From: Ralstonia insidiosa
Lineage (GTDB): Bacteria > Pseudomonadota > Gammaproteobacteria > Burkholderiales > Burkholderiaceae
Length of the DNA stretch: 64,000 nt
Direction: 5' to 3'
NCBI RefSeq assembly: GCF_008801405.1
Contig: NZ_VZPV01000002.1
Coordinates: 372,001-436,000 of the forward strand
Part shown: in pieces, positions 49,744 to 62,482 of the stretch
Position numbering within the stretch: position 1 is the first letter of the stretch
Layout: every line of letters begins with the position of its first letter
Program-made: the position numbers and the translations under genes
The notes under the pieces: generated by a model
Database searches by the model: none
What the model saw: only the letters and a program-made list of their open reading frames with translations
Told to the model about the DNA's origin: nothing

Positions 49744-50177
49744 GCTTCGTACAAGCCCTGCTCGCCCGTCGGCCGCAGTGCACTCATCTGCAGAGCGCGC
49801 GCTTGTGGCTCACGCTTGAGCTCCTCGTAGATGGCGGCGGTGGACATACCGAACGGCTCGCCGTCTTCGTTCGAATACGCAAAGTACGCGGCGCGGATGC
49901 CGCAACGATGCATGGCGGCAAAGCACATCGGGCACGGATGGCCGCTGGCATACATGACGGCGCCGCGCATGTCCGGTGTGGCCAGCGCGTGGCTGGCCTG
50001 ACGGATGGCCTGCATCTCGGCATGGGCGGTGGGGTCGTTGGTGGCATGCACCTCGTTGACGGCACGGGCGACGATCTTGCCGTCGCGCACCAGCACGGCA
50101 CCAAACGGCGCGCCGCCGGCGTTGATGTTGGCACGGGCCAGCTCAACCGCCTCGCGCATGTACTGTTCATCGGACAT
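49722..50177 (-). CDS. guaD: Cytidine-deaminase-fold enzyme, guanine deaminase (GuaD)-like
   Basis: A 151-residue zinc deaminase. Zinc site: T-A-H-A-E-M (His and catalytic Glu) and P-C-P-M-C. The overall sequence follows B. subtilis guanine deaminase: G-A-P-F-G-A-V-L-V-R-D-G, N-D-P-T-A-H-A-E, C-P-M-C, and a C-terminal Y-E-A-W as in the swapped tail of GuaD. It would turn guanine into xanthine; other purine or pterin substrates are possible. Between an ankyrin protein and a CynX-type transporter on the same strand. Confidence 0.82.
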   Translation of the reverse strand: MSDEQYMREAVELARANINAGGAPFGAVLVRDGKIVARAVNEVHATNDPTAHAEMQAIRQASHALATPDMRGAVMYASGHPCPMCFAAMHRCGIRAAYFAYSNEDGEPFGMSTAAIYEELKREPQARALQMSALRPTGEQGLYEAWQAHQS

Positions 50178-50209
50178 CGTGATCTCCTGAATCTCTTGGA
50201 AAAGGGGAG

Positions 50210-50890
50210 TTAGCGGGCGCCGGCAGCGACGAGCATGTCGGCAATCGCCTTCTGGCCGCGCTCACGCGCATGCTGCAGCGGCGTCACGCCCATGCTGTCG
50301 GCAAGATTGACGTCAGCACCGTGGTCGATCAGCAGACGGACAATCTGCTGGTGGCGCGGCCCGCCGTCGCTCAGCAGGATGGCTTCGAGCAGCCCTGTCC
50401 AGCCGAGGTTGTTGACGTGGTTCACGTCGACACCGGCGTCGATCAGCGCCTTGACGACCGCCACGTGGCCACGCTCGCAGGCCGGGATCAAGGCTGTGCC
50501 GCCGTAGCGGTTGGTGCTCTTGAGGTTGGCGCCATGGCTGAGCGTCATGCGCAAGATGTCCAAGCGCCCTTCTGCACCGGCCAGCAGATAGGCGCTGTCC
50601 AGGCGCTTGTTCTGGGCGTTGACATCGGCGCCGGCATCAATCAGTGCACGGGCGGTATCAACGTGATTGCCTTGCGTGGCGAGCAGCAATGGCGTGTTGT
50701 CGCCGCCATCACGCACATCCACGGGCACGCCCTGCTTGAGTTGCTCGGCCACCTTTGCTGTCTCGCCCTTGGCTGCAGCATTGAGCAGCCACGCCGGCTC
50801 ACCGGCTGCAACGCACCCCGTTGTCGCACCTGCTGTAACACCAGCGGCACACATCGTCACCATCCAGCGCTTCCAGACACACAACGCCAT
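50210..50890 (-). CDS. Secreted or lipid-anchored ankyrin-repeat protein
   Basis: A 226-residue protein with an N-terminal export segment (M-V-T-M-C-A-A-G-V-T-A-G-A-T-T-G-C-V-A), where T-T-G-C resembles a lipobox. About five ankyrin repeats follow, e.g. N-T-P-L-L-L-A-T-Q-G-N-H-V-D-T-A-R-A-L-I-D, and G-H-V-A-V-V-K-A-L-I-D-A-G-V-D-V-N. Such periplasmic ankyrin proteins often accompany enzymes they protect or bind. The gene is first in the operon, 32 bp before the deaminase, and divergent from a LysR regulator. Confidence 0.78.
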   Translation of the reverse strand: MALCVWKRWMVTMCAAGVTAGATTGCVAAGEPAWLLNAAAKGETAKVAEQLKQGVPVDVRDGGDNTPLLLATQGNHVDTARALIDAGADVNAQNKRLDSAYLLAGAEGRLDILRMTLSHGANLKSTNRYGGTALIPACERGHVAVVKALIDAGVDVNHVNNLGWTGLLEAILLSDGGPRHQQIVRLLIDHGADVNLADSMGVTPLQHARERGQKAIADMLVAAGAR

Positions 50891-50939
50891 CTCGGCTCCC
50901 TCCTGGCAATCGGAATAACCGGCCGATTATGGTTGCGCG

Positions 50940-50978
50940 CTGATGTATGTTCAAATTAAATGATTGAATGCACATCAG
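50940..50978. promoter_or_regulatory. LysR-type operator region
   Basis: CTGATGT and ACATCAG form an outer inverted repeat; inside it TTCAA-N9-TTGAA (50950-50968) is a T-N11-A-like core. It lies between the ankyrin operon and the LysR gene and includes the ATG at 50960, favouring the later LysR start. Confidence 0.5.
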
Positions 50979-50989
50979 TGGATTACCAA

Positions 50990-51877
50990 ATGATTGATCT
51001 GATCTTGCTGCGCAGCTTCGTCACGGTGGTCGACACCGGCAACTTCACACGGGCGGCGGAGCACCTGCACCTCACGCAATCGACGGTGAGCCAACAGATC
51101 CTGCGGCTGGAGCAGCAACTGAACTGCCGCCTGCTCGATCGCAGCCAGCGGCAGGTGCTGCCCACCGAAGAAGGCGACCGCCTGCTCGGCTATGCGCGCC
51201 GGCTGCTACGCCTGGCTGGTGAGGCCAGCGAGGCGCTCAGCCCGGAACACACCGAGGGTGTGCTGCGCCTGGGCGTGCCGGAAGATCTCGGCAGCGGCGC
51301 GTTGATGCCGCTCATCGCCAGCTTTGCGCGCGAGCGCCCGCGCCTGCGACTGGAAGTGGAAAGCGGCCTCTCCCACCACCTCTTGCGGCTGTACCGCAAT
51401 GGCGATCTGGACATGCTGCTGGTCAAGCAATGGGGCACCGACAGCGACTGCCATGCGCGCTGGGCGGAACCGGTTTGCTGGATCGACAGTGCCGAGCGGC
51501 CACATACGCTGCCGCTCGGGCCCACGCAGTCCGCGCTGCCGCTGGTGGTGTTTCCGGTGGGCGCGCTGTATCGGCAGGAGATGCTGCACGCGCTGGAATC
51601 GCTCGGCCAGGCGTGGCGCATCACGTATTCGAGCCCGAGCCTGGCAAGCCTGTGCGCGGCGGTCAGTGCAGGGTTGGGCGTGAGTCTGCTACCGGCCAGC
51701 TGCATGCAGGCCGGGCATCGTGTTCTTGGCGCTGCCGATGGTTTTCCGGAGATCGGCGGGTTGGAACTGGCGCTCTTTGCGCGGCCCGACCTCGACAGCG
51801 CGGGGCGCGTGTTGCGCGACCGCCTGGTGGAGATGTGCAGCGAGCGCGCGCAAGCGCTGCAGTCCGCCGCGGGCTGA
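50990..51877 (+). CDS. LysR-family transcriptional regulator
   Basis: A 295-residue LysR-type regulator: I-D-L-I-L-L-R-S-F-V-T-V-V-D-T-G-N-F-T-R-A-A-E-H-L, then T-Q-S-T-V-S-Q-Q-I-L-R-L-E. The effector domain shows G-V-L-R-L-G-V-P-E-D near residue 90 and G-L-G-V-S-L-L-P-A. Start at 50990 gives the normal four to eight residues before the family signature; an in-frame ATG at 50960 lies inside the probable operator. Divergent from the ankyrin/guaD/transporter operon, which it likely controls. Confidence 0.87.
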   Translation: MIDLILLRSFVTVVDTGNFTRAAEHLHLTQSTVSQQILRLEQQLNCRLLDRSQRQVLPTEEGDRLLGYARRLLRLAGEASEALSPEHTEGVLRLGVPEDLGSGALMPLIASFARERPRLRLEVESGLSHHLLRLYRNGDLDMLLVKQWGTDSDCHARWAEPVCWIDSAERPHTLPLGPTQSALPLVVFPVGALYRQEMLHALESLGQAWRITYSSPSLASLCAAVSAGLGVSLLPASCMQAGHRVLGAADGFPEIGGLELALFARPDLDSAGRVLRDRLVEMCSERAQALQSAAG

Positions 51878-51883
51878 ACACCA

Positions 51884-51921
51884 AAGAAAAAGCCGGACCC
51901 GCTCATCGCAAGGTCCGGCTT
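51884..51921 (-). terminator. Rho-independent terminator of ahpF
   Basis: 10-bp stem AAGCCGGACC / GGTCCGGCTT with a 12-nt loop; on minus it runs into TTTTTCTTT. A partial repeat of TCCGGCTTGG follows at 51922-51931 on plus. It serves the convergent LysR gene as well. Confidence 0.75.
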
Positions 51922-51950
51922 GGTCCGGCTTGGTACGCCTCCGTTCAGCT

Positions 51951-53525
51951 TCAGGCAGCTTCAGCCAACGGCACGCGGATCAGATGATCAAACGCCGACA
52001 GTGCAGCCTTGGCGCCATCACCCGTGGCGATGATGATCTGCTTGTACGGCGTAGTGGTCGCGTCGCCTGCAGCGAACACACCTTCCGCGCTGGTCTGGCC
52101 GCGTGCATCGACAACGATCTCGCCGAAGCGGTTGCGCTCTACCGCGCCATCCAGCCACTCGGTGTTGGGCACCAGGCCGATCTGCACGAACACGCCTTCC
52201 AGCGCGATCTCGTGCTCGACGCCACCCACGCGGTCCTTGTAGCGCAGGCCGTTCACCTTCTCACCGTTGCCGGTGATCTCGCTGGTCTGCGCGTTGGTGA
52301 CGATGGTCGCGTTCGGCAGGCTCTTCAGCTTGCGCACCAGCACGGCGTCTGCCTTCAGTTCTTCGGCAAACTCCAGCAGCGTGACGTGGCTGACCAGGCC
52401 AGCCAGGTCGATGGCGGCTTCCACACCAGAATTGCCACCGCCAATCACGGCCACACGCTTGCCCTTGAACAGCGGGCCATCGCAGTGCGGGCAATAGGCG
52501 ACGCCCTTGTTCTTGTATTCCTGCTCGCCGGGCACGTTCACATTGCGCCAGCGTGCACCGGTCGACAGGATGATCGAGCGGCCCTTGAGCACCGCACCGT
52601 TGGCCAGCGTCACCTCGGCAAAGCCGCCCGGCGCATCCGCCGGCGTGAGCTTGACCGCGCGCTGCGCGTTCATGATGTCGACCTCGTACTGACGCACGTG
52701 CTGCTCCAGCGCGGCGGCAAACTTCGGCCCTTCGGTTTCCGACACGGAGATGAAGTTCTCGATGGCCAGCGTGTCCAGCACCTGACCACCAAAGCGCTCG
52801 GCCACCACGCCGGTGCGCACGCCCTTGCGTGCCGCGTACACGGCTGCAGCCGCGCCAGCGGGGCCACCGCCGACGATCAGCACTTCATACGGTTCCTTGG
52901 CAGCGAGCTTTTCAGCATCACGTGCGGCAGCGCCGGTGTCGATCTTGGCGAGGATCTCTTCCACGCCCATGCGGCCCGTGCCGAACGTTTCGCCGTTCAG
53001 GAACACCGTCGGCACCGCCATGATCTTGCGCTGCTCGATTTCGTCCTGGTACATGCCGCCGTCAATGGCGACGTGCTGGATGCGCGGGTTGATCACGGAC
53101 ATCACGTTCAGCGCCTGGACCACGTCCGGGCAGTTCTGGCACGTGAGCGACATGTAGGTCTCGAAGCGGAAATCGCCTTCGATATTGCGAATCTGTTCGA
53201 TGACGTCGGCTTCAAGCTTGGGGGCATAGCCGCCCACTTGCAGCAGCGCCAGCACCAGCGAGGTGAACTCGTGGCCGGTCGGGATGGCGGCAAAACGCAC
53301 GCTCACATCAGAGCCGGTGCGGCGGATCAGAAACGACGGTGCACGCTCGGCTGCGTCGCGTTGTTCGGTCAGCACAATCATGCTGGACTGCTCGGCCACA
53401 TCACGCAGCAGGTCCATCATGTCGCGGGAGCCCTCGCTGTCATCGACGTTGGCGACCAGCTCAATGGGCTGCACGAGGCGTTCGAGGTAGGCCTTCAGTT
53501 GGGCCTTGACATCAGCATCCAGCAT
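51951..53525 (-). CDS. ahpF: Alkyl hydroperoxide reductase subunit F
   Basis: A 524-residue flavoprotein disulfide reductase, normal length for AhpF. Domains: an N-terminal double-thioredoxin part with C-Q-N-C, FAD-binding G-G-G-P-A-G-A-A-A-A-V-Y-A-A-R, redox-active C-P-H-C-D-G, and NADH-binding V-I-G-G-G-N-S-G-V-E-A-A. It passes electrons from NADH to AhpC to remove peroxides. The start at 53525 (M-L-D-A-D-V-K) matches AhpF; the open frame extends a little upstream without support. It follows ahpC with a 136-bp gap containing a strong hairpin. Confidence 0.93.
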   Translation of the reverse strand: MLDADVKAQLKAYLERLVQPIELVANVDDSEGSRDMMDLLRDVAEQSSMIVLTEQRDAAERAPSFLIRRTGSDVSVRFAAIPTGHEFTSLVLALLQVGGYAPKLEADVIEQIRNIEGDFRFETYMSLTCQNCPDVVQALNVMSVINPRIQHVAIDGGMYQDEIEQRKIMAVPTVFLNGETFGTGRMGVEEILAKIDTGAAARDAEKLAAKEPYEVLIVGGGPAGAAAAVYAARKGVRTGVVAERFGGQVLDTLAIENFISVSETEGPKFAAALEQHVRQYEVDIMNAQRAVKLTPADAPGGFAEVTLANGAVLKGRSIILSTGARWRNVNVPGEQEYKNKGVAYCPHCDGPLFKGKRVAVIGGGNSGVEAAIDLAGLVSHVTLLEFAEELKADAVLVRKLKSLPNATIVTNAQTSEITGNGEKVNGLRYKDRVGGVEHEIALEGVFVQIGLVPNTEWLDGAVERNRFGEIVVDARGQTSAEGVFAAGDATTTPYKQIIIATGDGAKAALSAFDHLIRVPLAEAA

Positions 53526-53600
53526 GACGACTTCCTTTATTCGTTTTGAGTCCACAACGGGACAAATCAGAGGGCGCGACACACGTCGCTGCCCTTAAGC

Positions 53601-53625
53601 AAACGGCCGGCAGAGCCGGCCGTTT
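53601..53625. terminator. Hairpin between ahpC and ahpF, partial terminator
   Basis: Perfect 11-bp stem AAACGGCCGGC / GCCGGCCGTTT with a three-base loop. On minus it is followed by few T, so some transcripts may read through from ahpC into ahpF, giving more ahpC than ahpF. Confidence 0.65.
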
Positions 53626-53661
53626 TTCACGCTGCATTTCTGCAGCAACAGCCTTGACAAC

Positions 53662-54225
53662 TTAGATCTTGCCGACCAGGTCGAGCGACGGCTTGATGGT
53701 CTTGGCGCCTTCGTTCCACTTGGCCGGGCACACGTTGCCCGGGTTGTTGGCGACGAACTGGGCAGCCTTGAGCTTGCGCAGGGTTTCCTTCACGTCACGG
53801 GCGATGGCGTTGTCGTGCACTTCCAGCGTCTTGATCGTGCCTTGCGGGTCGATCACGAACGTGCCGCGCAGAGCCAGGCCTTCTTCCGGAATGTGCACGC
53901 CGAAGGCGTTGGTCAGTGCGTGCGTGGGGTCGCCCACCAGCGGGAACTGTGCCTTGCCCACGGCCGGCGACGTTTCGTGCCACACCTTGTGCGAGAAGTG
54001 CGTGTCGGTCGTAACGATGTAGACCTCGGCGCCGGCCTTTTGGAATTCTGCGTAGTTGTCAGCAGCGTCTTCCACTTCGGTCGGGCAGTTGAACGTGAAC
54101 GCGGCCGGCATGAAAATCAGCACGGACCACTTGCCCTTGAGCGACTCTTCCGTAACGGTGATGAACTTGCCGTTGTGGAAAGCTTCGGCCTTGAACGGTT
54201 GAACTTGAGTATTGATCAGCGACAT
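53662..54225 (-). CDS. ahpC: Alkyl hydroperoxide reductase subunit C (2-Cys peroxiredoxin)
   Basis: A 187-residue typical 2-Cys peroxiredoxin. Peroxidatic Cys47 in F-T-F-N-C-P-T-E (the family usually has V before Cys), resolving Cys in G-N-V-C-P-A-K-W, and F-P-L-V-G-D-P-T-H near the middle. Reduces hydrogen and organic peroxides with AhpF. The start at 54225 (M-S-L-I-N-T-Q-V) is the standard AhpC start; the longer open frame upstream is promoter sequence. Confidence 0.94.
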   Translation of the reverse strand: MSLINTQVQPFKAEAFHNGKFITVTEESLKGKWSVLIFMPAAFTFNCPTEVEDAADNYAEFQKAGAEVYIVTTDTHFSHKVWHETSPAVGKAQFPLVGDPTHALTNAFGVHIPEEGLALRGTFVIDPQGTIKTLEVHDNAIARDVKETLRKLKAAQFVANNPGNVCPAKWNEGAKTIKPSLDLVGKI

Positions 54226-54614
54226 AGTGGTTGGGTTGGTTGGGTTGACGACGGGAGTGATCGTATCGTGACCCGTCATATTGTACAAATTGATTGATAC
54301 GATCAATTCGATTACTAAATACTATTATACACCGATGCGGTGACAGCTTGCTGGGCGCACTCTCGCCCAAAATTACAAACCTGCGAGCAAGCTGCGCACG
54401 GCTCACCCCGAAGGCGAACCACCACCTACGCCAGCTCAACGGAATCTGCGGGTTTTGCAAGCCACGCGCGACTGCAGCCCTGCAGGCACGGCATTTGCGC
54501 AGGACATGAATTCGCCAACCCGCCGCGCGCCGATCGCATCACGCCTCCGGTGGAACGCTCGCTCATGCACGTTCACCGTCTGGTGCAACGCCGGCTCATG
54601 GAGGATCTCCTGTC
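54226..54614. promoter_or_regulatory. Promoter region of ahpC and of the trehalose operon
   Basis: 389 bp, A/T-rich near ahpC. On minus, TATAAT (54324-54329) is a likely -10 for ahpC. ATTGAT-ACG-ATCAAT (54293-54307) is an inverted repeat between it and the gene, a possible regulator site; its three-base spacer rules out a standard FNR box. I could not fit a convincing OxyR site. The rest, towards treS, shows no gene. Confidence 0.45.
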
Positions 54615-58102
<3,488 letters not shown>

Positions 58103-58106
<4 letters not shown>

Positions 58107-60052
58107 CTGCAGCTGCTGTACCCACCCCCACGTCACATCCCCTGCACGCCACGCAGCATGCGGCGTGCTTCACGCATGACCTGCCGTTTGGCGCGACGTG
58201 CCTCGGGCCGGAGCGCACGCGCTTCCGCCTGTGGGCGCCGGACGCCACCGAAGCGTGGGTCGAAATCGACGCTGGCCACGAGCGCAACGGCGGCAACGGC
58301 GGCAACACCATCCGCATGGACGCGGAGCCCGACGGCTGGTACGCAGCCATCGCCCCCATCGGCGCCGGCTTGGGCTACCGATACCGCGTAACCGACCGCA
58401 ACGGTGTGACCCTCACCGTGCCTGACCCGGCTGCACGTGCGCAGTGGCAGGACCTCTATGGCCCCAGCCTGGTGGTCGACCCCGCACGCTACCTATGGCG
58501 CCACGCCGACTGGCAAGGCCGGCCGTGGCACGAGACCGTGCTGTACGAACTGCACGTCGGCGCGATGGGCGGTGCGATGGGTGGATTTCGCGGCGTACGT
58601 GCACGGCTGCCCGAGCTGGCGCGCCTGGGCGTCACCGCCATTGAACTGATGCCGCTGGCAGAGTTTCCGGGTGCGCGCAACTGGGGGTACGACGGCGTGC
58701 TGCCGTTTGCGCCAGACGCCAGCTACGGCTCGCCCGACGAACTCAAGGCGCTGATCGACACGGCGCACGGCCTCGGGCTGATGGTCTTTCTGGACGTGGT
58801 CTACAACCACTTCGGGCCCGACGGCAACTACCTGGCCCACTACGCGCGCCGCTTCTTCCACGAAGGCACGCACACGCCGTGGGGCGCCGCGTTCGATTTT
58901 CGCGAGCCGGTCGTGCGCGAGTTCTTCATCCAGAACGCACTGATGTGGCTGATGGAATATCGCTTCGATGGCCTGCGCCTGGACGCCGTGCAAGCCATTG
59001 GTGAGCGCGACTGGCTGGGCGAGCTGGCAGCGCGTGTACGCCAGGCGGTCGAGCCGGGGCGCTACGTGCACCTAGTGCTGGAGAACGAGAACAACGCCGC
59101 CTCGCTGCTGCGGGGGGCCACAACGTTGGCTACCGGACCGGTTGATCACGCAGCGGCCACGGCGGGCGCATTCGAAGCCCAGTGGAACGACGACGGCCAC
59201 CACGCGCTGCACGCCCTGCTCACGGGCGAGCACGAAGCGTATTACGCGGCCTACGCCGATGCGCCGGCCAAGCGTCTTGCACGCGTGCTGCAGGAAGGCT
59301 TCTGCTATCAGGGCGAGCCCTCTGCGCTGCACAACGGCGCGCCGCGCGGCGAGCCCAGCGGCACCCTGCCGCCCACGGCCTTCGTGCTGTATCTGCAGAA
59401 CCACGATCAGGTCGGCAACCGGCCGCTCGGTGAACGGCTCACGCGCCTCGCCCATCCGGAAGCCCTGCACGCCGCGCAAGCGCTGCTGCTGCTGTGCCCG
59501 CAAATCCCCCTGCTGTTCATGGGCGAGGAGTGGGGCAGCCTGCGGCCGTTCTACTACTTCACCAGCCACCACGGTGCGTTGGCCGATGCAGTGCGCGAGG
59601 GCCGGCGGCGCGAGTTCGGCCGGTTCTCGGCGTTCGCCGATCCGCTCAAGCGCGAGCGCATTCCCGACCCGAACGACGAGCGCACCTACCAGGCGTCCTG
59701 GCCCGGCGAGGCCGAACTCACCAACCCTGAGCACCTCGCCTGGCTCAACCGCACCCACCGGCTGCTGACACTGCGCCAGGCGCAGATCGTGCCGCGCCTG
59801 GTGGGCGCACGCGCGCTAGATGCCGTGCCGCTTGGCACCACGGGCGCACTGGCGCGCTGGCGACTGGGCGACGGCAGCGTACTGACACTCGCCGTCAACC
59901 TGGGCGCGCAGCCGGTATCCGTGCCGACTGCATTGGCGGGCAATCCCTCTGACCTGCTCTATGAATCGCGCGATGGTGCCGCCGCCACGCTGGCCACGCG
60001 TCACGTGCCCGCGCACGCCTGCATCGCGCTGCTGACGTTACCTGCTGACTGA
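58103..60052 (+). CDS. treZ: Maltooligosyltrehalose trehalohydrolase
   Basis: A 649-residue GH13 enzyme that frees trehalose from maltooligosyltrehalose. An N-terminal carbohydrate-binding-like domain (F-R-L-W-A-P-D-A-T-E-A-W) comes first, then the barrel: V-L-Y-E-L-H-V-G, D-V-V-Y-N-H-F-G-P-D-G-N-Y, F-D-G-L-R-L-D-A-V with the nucleophile Asp, L-E-N-E-N-N-A with the acid Glu, and N-H-D-Q-V-G-N. The G-P-D-G-N-Y-L and E-N-E form separate TreZ from branching enzyme. Its start overlaps the treS stop (ATGA). Its usual partner treY is not in this window. Confidence 0.9.
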
Positions 60053-60061
60053 GCCATCACG

Positions 60062-62356
60062 ATGAACCACGTGCCCGACAACACCCTGCATGCGCTTGCC
60101 CAGCAGGCTGGCCTGCAGATCGAGTGGAACGACACTGCCGGCCGCGCCATGCACGTGAGCGACGACGTACTGCGCACCGTGCTGGGCTGCCTGGGCCTGC
60201 CTGCCGCCACGGCGGCAGAGGTTGCGGACAGCCACGCGCATCTGCAGGCCGAAGCCGATGACTTGACCGTGCCCGGGCTGATCACCGGCGTGGTCGGCCA
60301 ACCCATCGTGCTGGAGACTGCGCCGCGCCAATTGGCCGTGCTGGCGGGGCAGCCCTATCGCGTGGATTACGAAAATGGCGGCGGCACGGTCGAAGGTACC
60401 GTCGGCGCCGACCGCGCCGCGCTGCAGTTGGCGCCGATACCTACAGCCGGTTATCACCGGTTGCGCATCGACACCGGGGCAGGCAGCAGCATCGACGCCA
60501 CTCTCGCCATAGCGCCACCGCGCTGCTATGCCGTGGCCGATGCGCTGACAGCGCGTGGGCGAGCGCCCGACGCACGCCTGTGGGGCAGTTCGGCGCAGCT
60601 CTATGGCCTGCGGGCCCCCGGCGCTTTGGCCTCGCTTTCCGCCGGGCTGGGCAGCTACGCAAACGCGGGCACGCTGGCGCGCAGCCTCGCACAACACGGT
60701 GCCGATGCACTGGCCCTGAGCCCGGTGCACGCCATGTTCAGTGCAGACCCACATCGCTACTCGCCATATTCGCCATCGAGCCGATTGTTTCTCAACGCAA
60801 TGATGATCGACCCCGCTGCGCTGTTCGGTGAACACGCCGTGCGACAGGCGGTGGCGGATTACAGCCTGGGCGACATCCATGCGCGCACGGAAGCCGCCAC
60901 GCTGATCGACTGGCCCGCGAGTGCCACAGCACGGCTGACAGTGTTGCGCGCATTGCACCAGCAGATGCAGCAGCAGGTGGCCGCAGGCGATGCGCCCGCC
61001 CTCCGCCTACATGAAGACTTCCAAGCCTTTTGTACCGCGCGCGGCCAGAGCCTGCTCGACCATGCGCATTGCGAAGCGCTCGATGCCCACATGCGCGAGC
61101 ACGATCCGCAGATCTGGCATTGGAAGCAATGGCCCGCGGCGTATCAGTCGCCATCCGACCCGGCAGTGCACACATTCGCCCGCGATCATGCAGATGCCGT
61201 GCGCTTCCACCTGTTTCTGCAATGGGCGGCCGCACGCCAGTTGGCCGCTGCACAGCGCACTGCAGAAGACGCCGGCATGGCCATCGGCCTGATCGCCGAT
61301 CTGGCCATCGGCACCGACAGCGCGGGCAGCCATGTCTGGAGCCGGCAACAGGACGTGCTGATTGGCGTGACGGTGGGCGCCCCGCCCGACCTCTTCAACA
61401 CGCAGGGGCAAAACTGGGGCCTGACCACCTTCAGCCCACGCGCCATGCGCTCGCAGGGTCGGGAGGGATTGCGGGCCTTCATCGAAATGCTGCGCGCGGT
61501 CATGTCCACACCCGGCGGCGTGCGCATTGACCACGTGCTCGGGCTGATGCGGCTGTGGGTGATTCCGGACGGTGCTCCCGCGCTGGATGGTGTGTACCTG
61601 CGCTACCCGCTGCAGGACCTGCTGCGGCTGATTGCGCTGGAGTCGTGGCGCAACCGCTGCATCGTCATCGGCGAAGACCTCGGCACCGTGCCAGGCGGGC
61701 TGCGCGGGCAACTGGCCGAGCGCGGCCTGCTCGGCATGCGCATCCTCTGGTTCGAGCGCGAGGAGGAAGTGCCCGGGCAACCGTTCCGCCCACCGCAAGA
61801 CTGGGCGCGCACCTCCGTGGCGATGACCAGCACGCACGATCTGTCCACGCTGGCCGGCTGGTGGGTCGGCAACGATCTGCGCTGGCAAGGCAAGCTCGGT
61901 CTGCTGCCTGCCGGCATGGACGAAGCCCAGGCGCACGTGCAGCGTATGGCCGATCGGCATGCCCTGGTGGAAGCCTTCGCGCACCACAATCACGCGATCG
62001 AACAATCCGGCAATCCACCGCCGTTGCACATCACCGCGTTGAAGTTGGCGCTGGAACGCGCCAGCACGGCGGATTCAGTCGATGCCGATGTCGATGCCGA
62101 CATCGCACTCGACGCCACCGCCGACGATTTCACCACGGCCGCCACGGCCTATACCGCCGCCGCGCCGCTGCCACTCACCATCGTGCCGATGGAAGACCTG
62201 CTCGGCCTGGTGGAGCAGCCGAACCTGCCCAGCACCGTCCATACGCATCCCAACTGGCGCCGCCGACAACCGGGGCCCGCAGACACGGTGCTGGATAACC
62301 CCACCGTGCAAACCCGCCTGACGGCGCTGGTCCGCGCCGGCAACAACATCGCCTAA
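60062..62356 (+). CDS. malQ: 4-alpha-glucanotransferase (amylomaltase)
   Basis: A 764-residue GH77 enzyme that disproportionates maltooligosaccharides. Catalytic motifs: V-R-I-D-H-V-L-G-L with the nucleophile Asp, G-E-D-L-G-T-V-P with the acid/base Glu, and T-S-T-H-D-L. The long N-terminal extension (about 150 residues) is typical of the longer bacterial MalQ. Near the C-terminus a low-complexity Asp/Ala segment (D-A-D-V-D-A-D-I-A-L-D-A) interrupts the usual end region. It follows treZ by 9 bp. With treZ it processes glycogen-derived oligosaccharides. Confidence 0.9.
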   Translation: MNHVPDNTLHALAQQAGLQIEWNDTAGRAMHVSDDVLRTVLGCLGLPAATAAEVADSHAHLQAEADDLTVPGLITGVVGQPIVLETAPRQLAVLAGQPYRVDYENGGGTVEGTVGADRAALQLAPIPTAGYHRLRIDTGAGSSIDATLAIAPPRCYAVADALTARGRAPDARLWGSSAQLYGLRAPGALASLSAGLGSYANAGTLARSLAQHGADALALSPVHAMFSADPHRYSPYSPSSRLFLNAMMIDPAALFGEHAVRQAVADYSLGDIHARTEAATLIDWPASATARLTVLRALHQQMQQQVAAGDAPALRLHEDFQAFCTARGQSLLDHAHCEALDAHMREHDPQIWHWKQWPAAYQSPSDPAVHTFARDHADAVRFHLFLQWAAARQLAAAQRTAEDAGMAIGLIADLAIGTDSAGSHVWSRQQDVLIGVTVGAPPDLFNTQGQNWGLTTFSPRAMRSQGREGLRAFIEMLRAVMSTPGGVRIDHVLGLMRLWVIPDGAPALDGVYLRYPLQDLLRLIALESWRNRCIVIGEDLGTVPGGLRGQLAERGLLGMRILWFEREEEVPGQPFRPPQDWARTSVAMTSTHDLSTLAGWWVGNDLRWQGKLGLLPAGMDEAQAHVQRMADRHALVEAFAHHNHAIEQSGNPPPLHITALKLALERASTADSVDADVDADIALDATADDFTTAATAYTAAAPLPLTIVPMEDLLGLVEQPNLPSTVHTHPNWRRRQPGPADTVLDNPTVQTRLTALVRAGNNIA

Positions 62357-62412
62357 CGCTTTCCGCACGGGTTAACACCAACTGCATCACCTGATCGGCG
62401 GCCCTAGAATTC

Positions 62413-62436
62413 CTCTATTCATATAGATGACTAGAG
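62413..62436. promoter_or_regulatory. 24-bp near-palindrome, probable operator of the MFS gene
   Basis: Halves CTCTATTCATAT and AGATGACTAGAG match in 10 of 12 paired positions. It lies 46 bp before the transporter's start codon. No regulator gene for it is present in the window. Confidence 0.55.
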
Positions 62437-62482
62437 CAATGTGCTTTTCAGTACATCGCCCACGTCACTCGGAGGAGACCGC

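Noticed and set aside
54293..54307. FNR box upstream of ahpC
   Set aside because: ATTGAT-ACG-ATCAAT has a three-base spacer within TTGAT/ATCAA, whereas FNR needs four; kept only as an unspecified inverted repeat.
54226..54360. OxyR site upstream of ahpC
   Set aside because: Expected biologically, but no ATAG-N7-CTAT type tandem could be aligned convincingly by eye.
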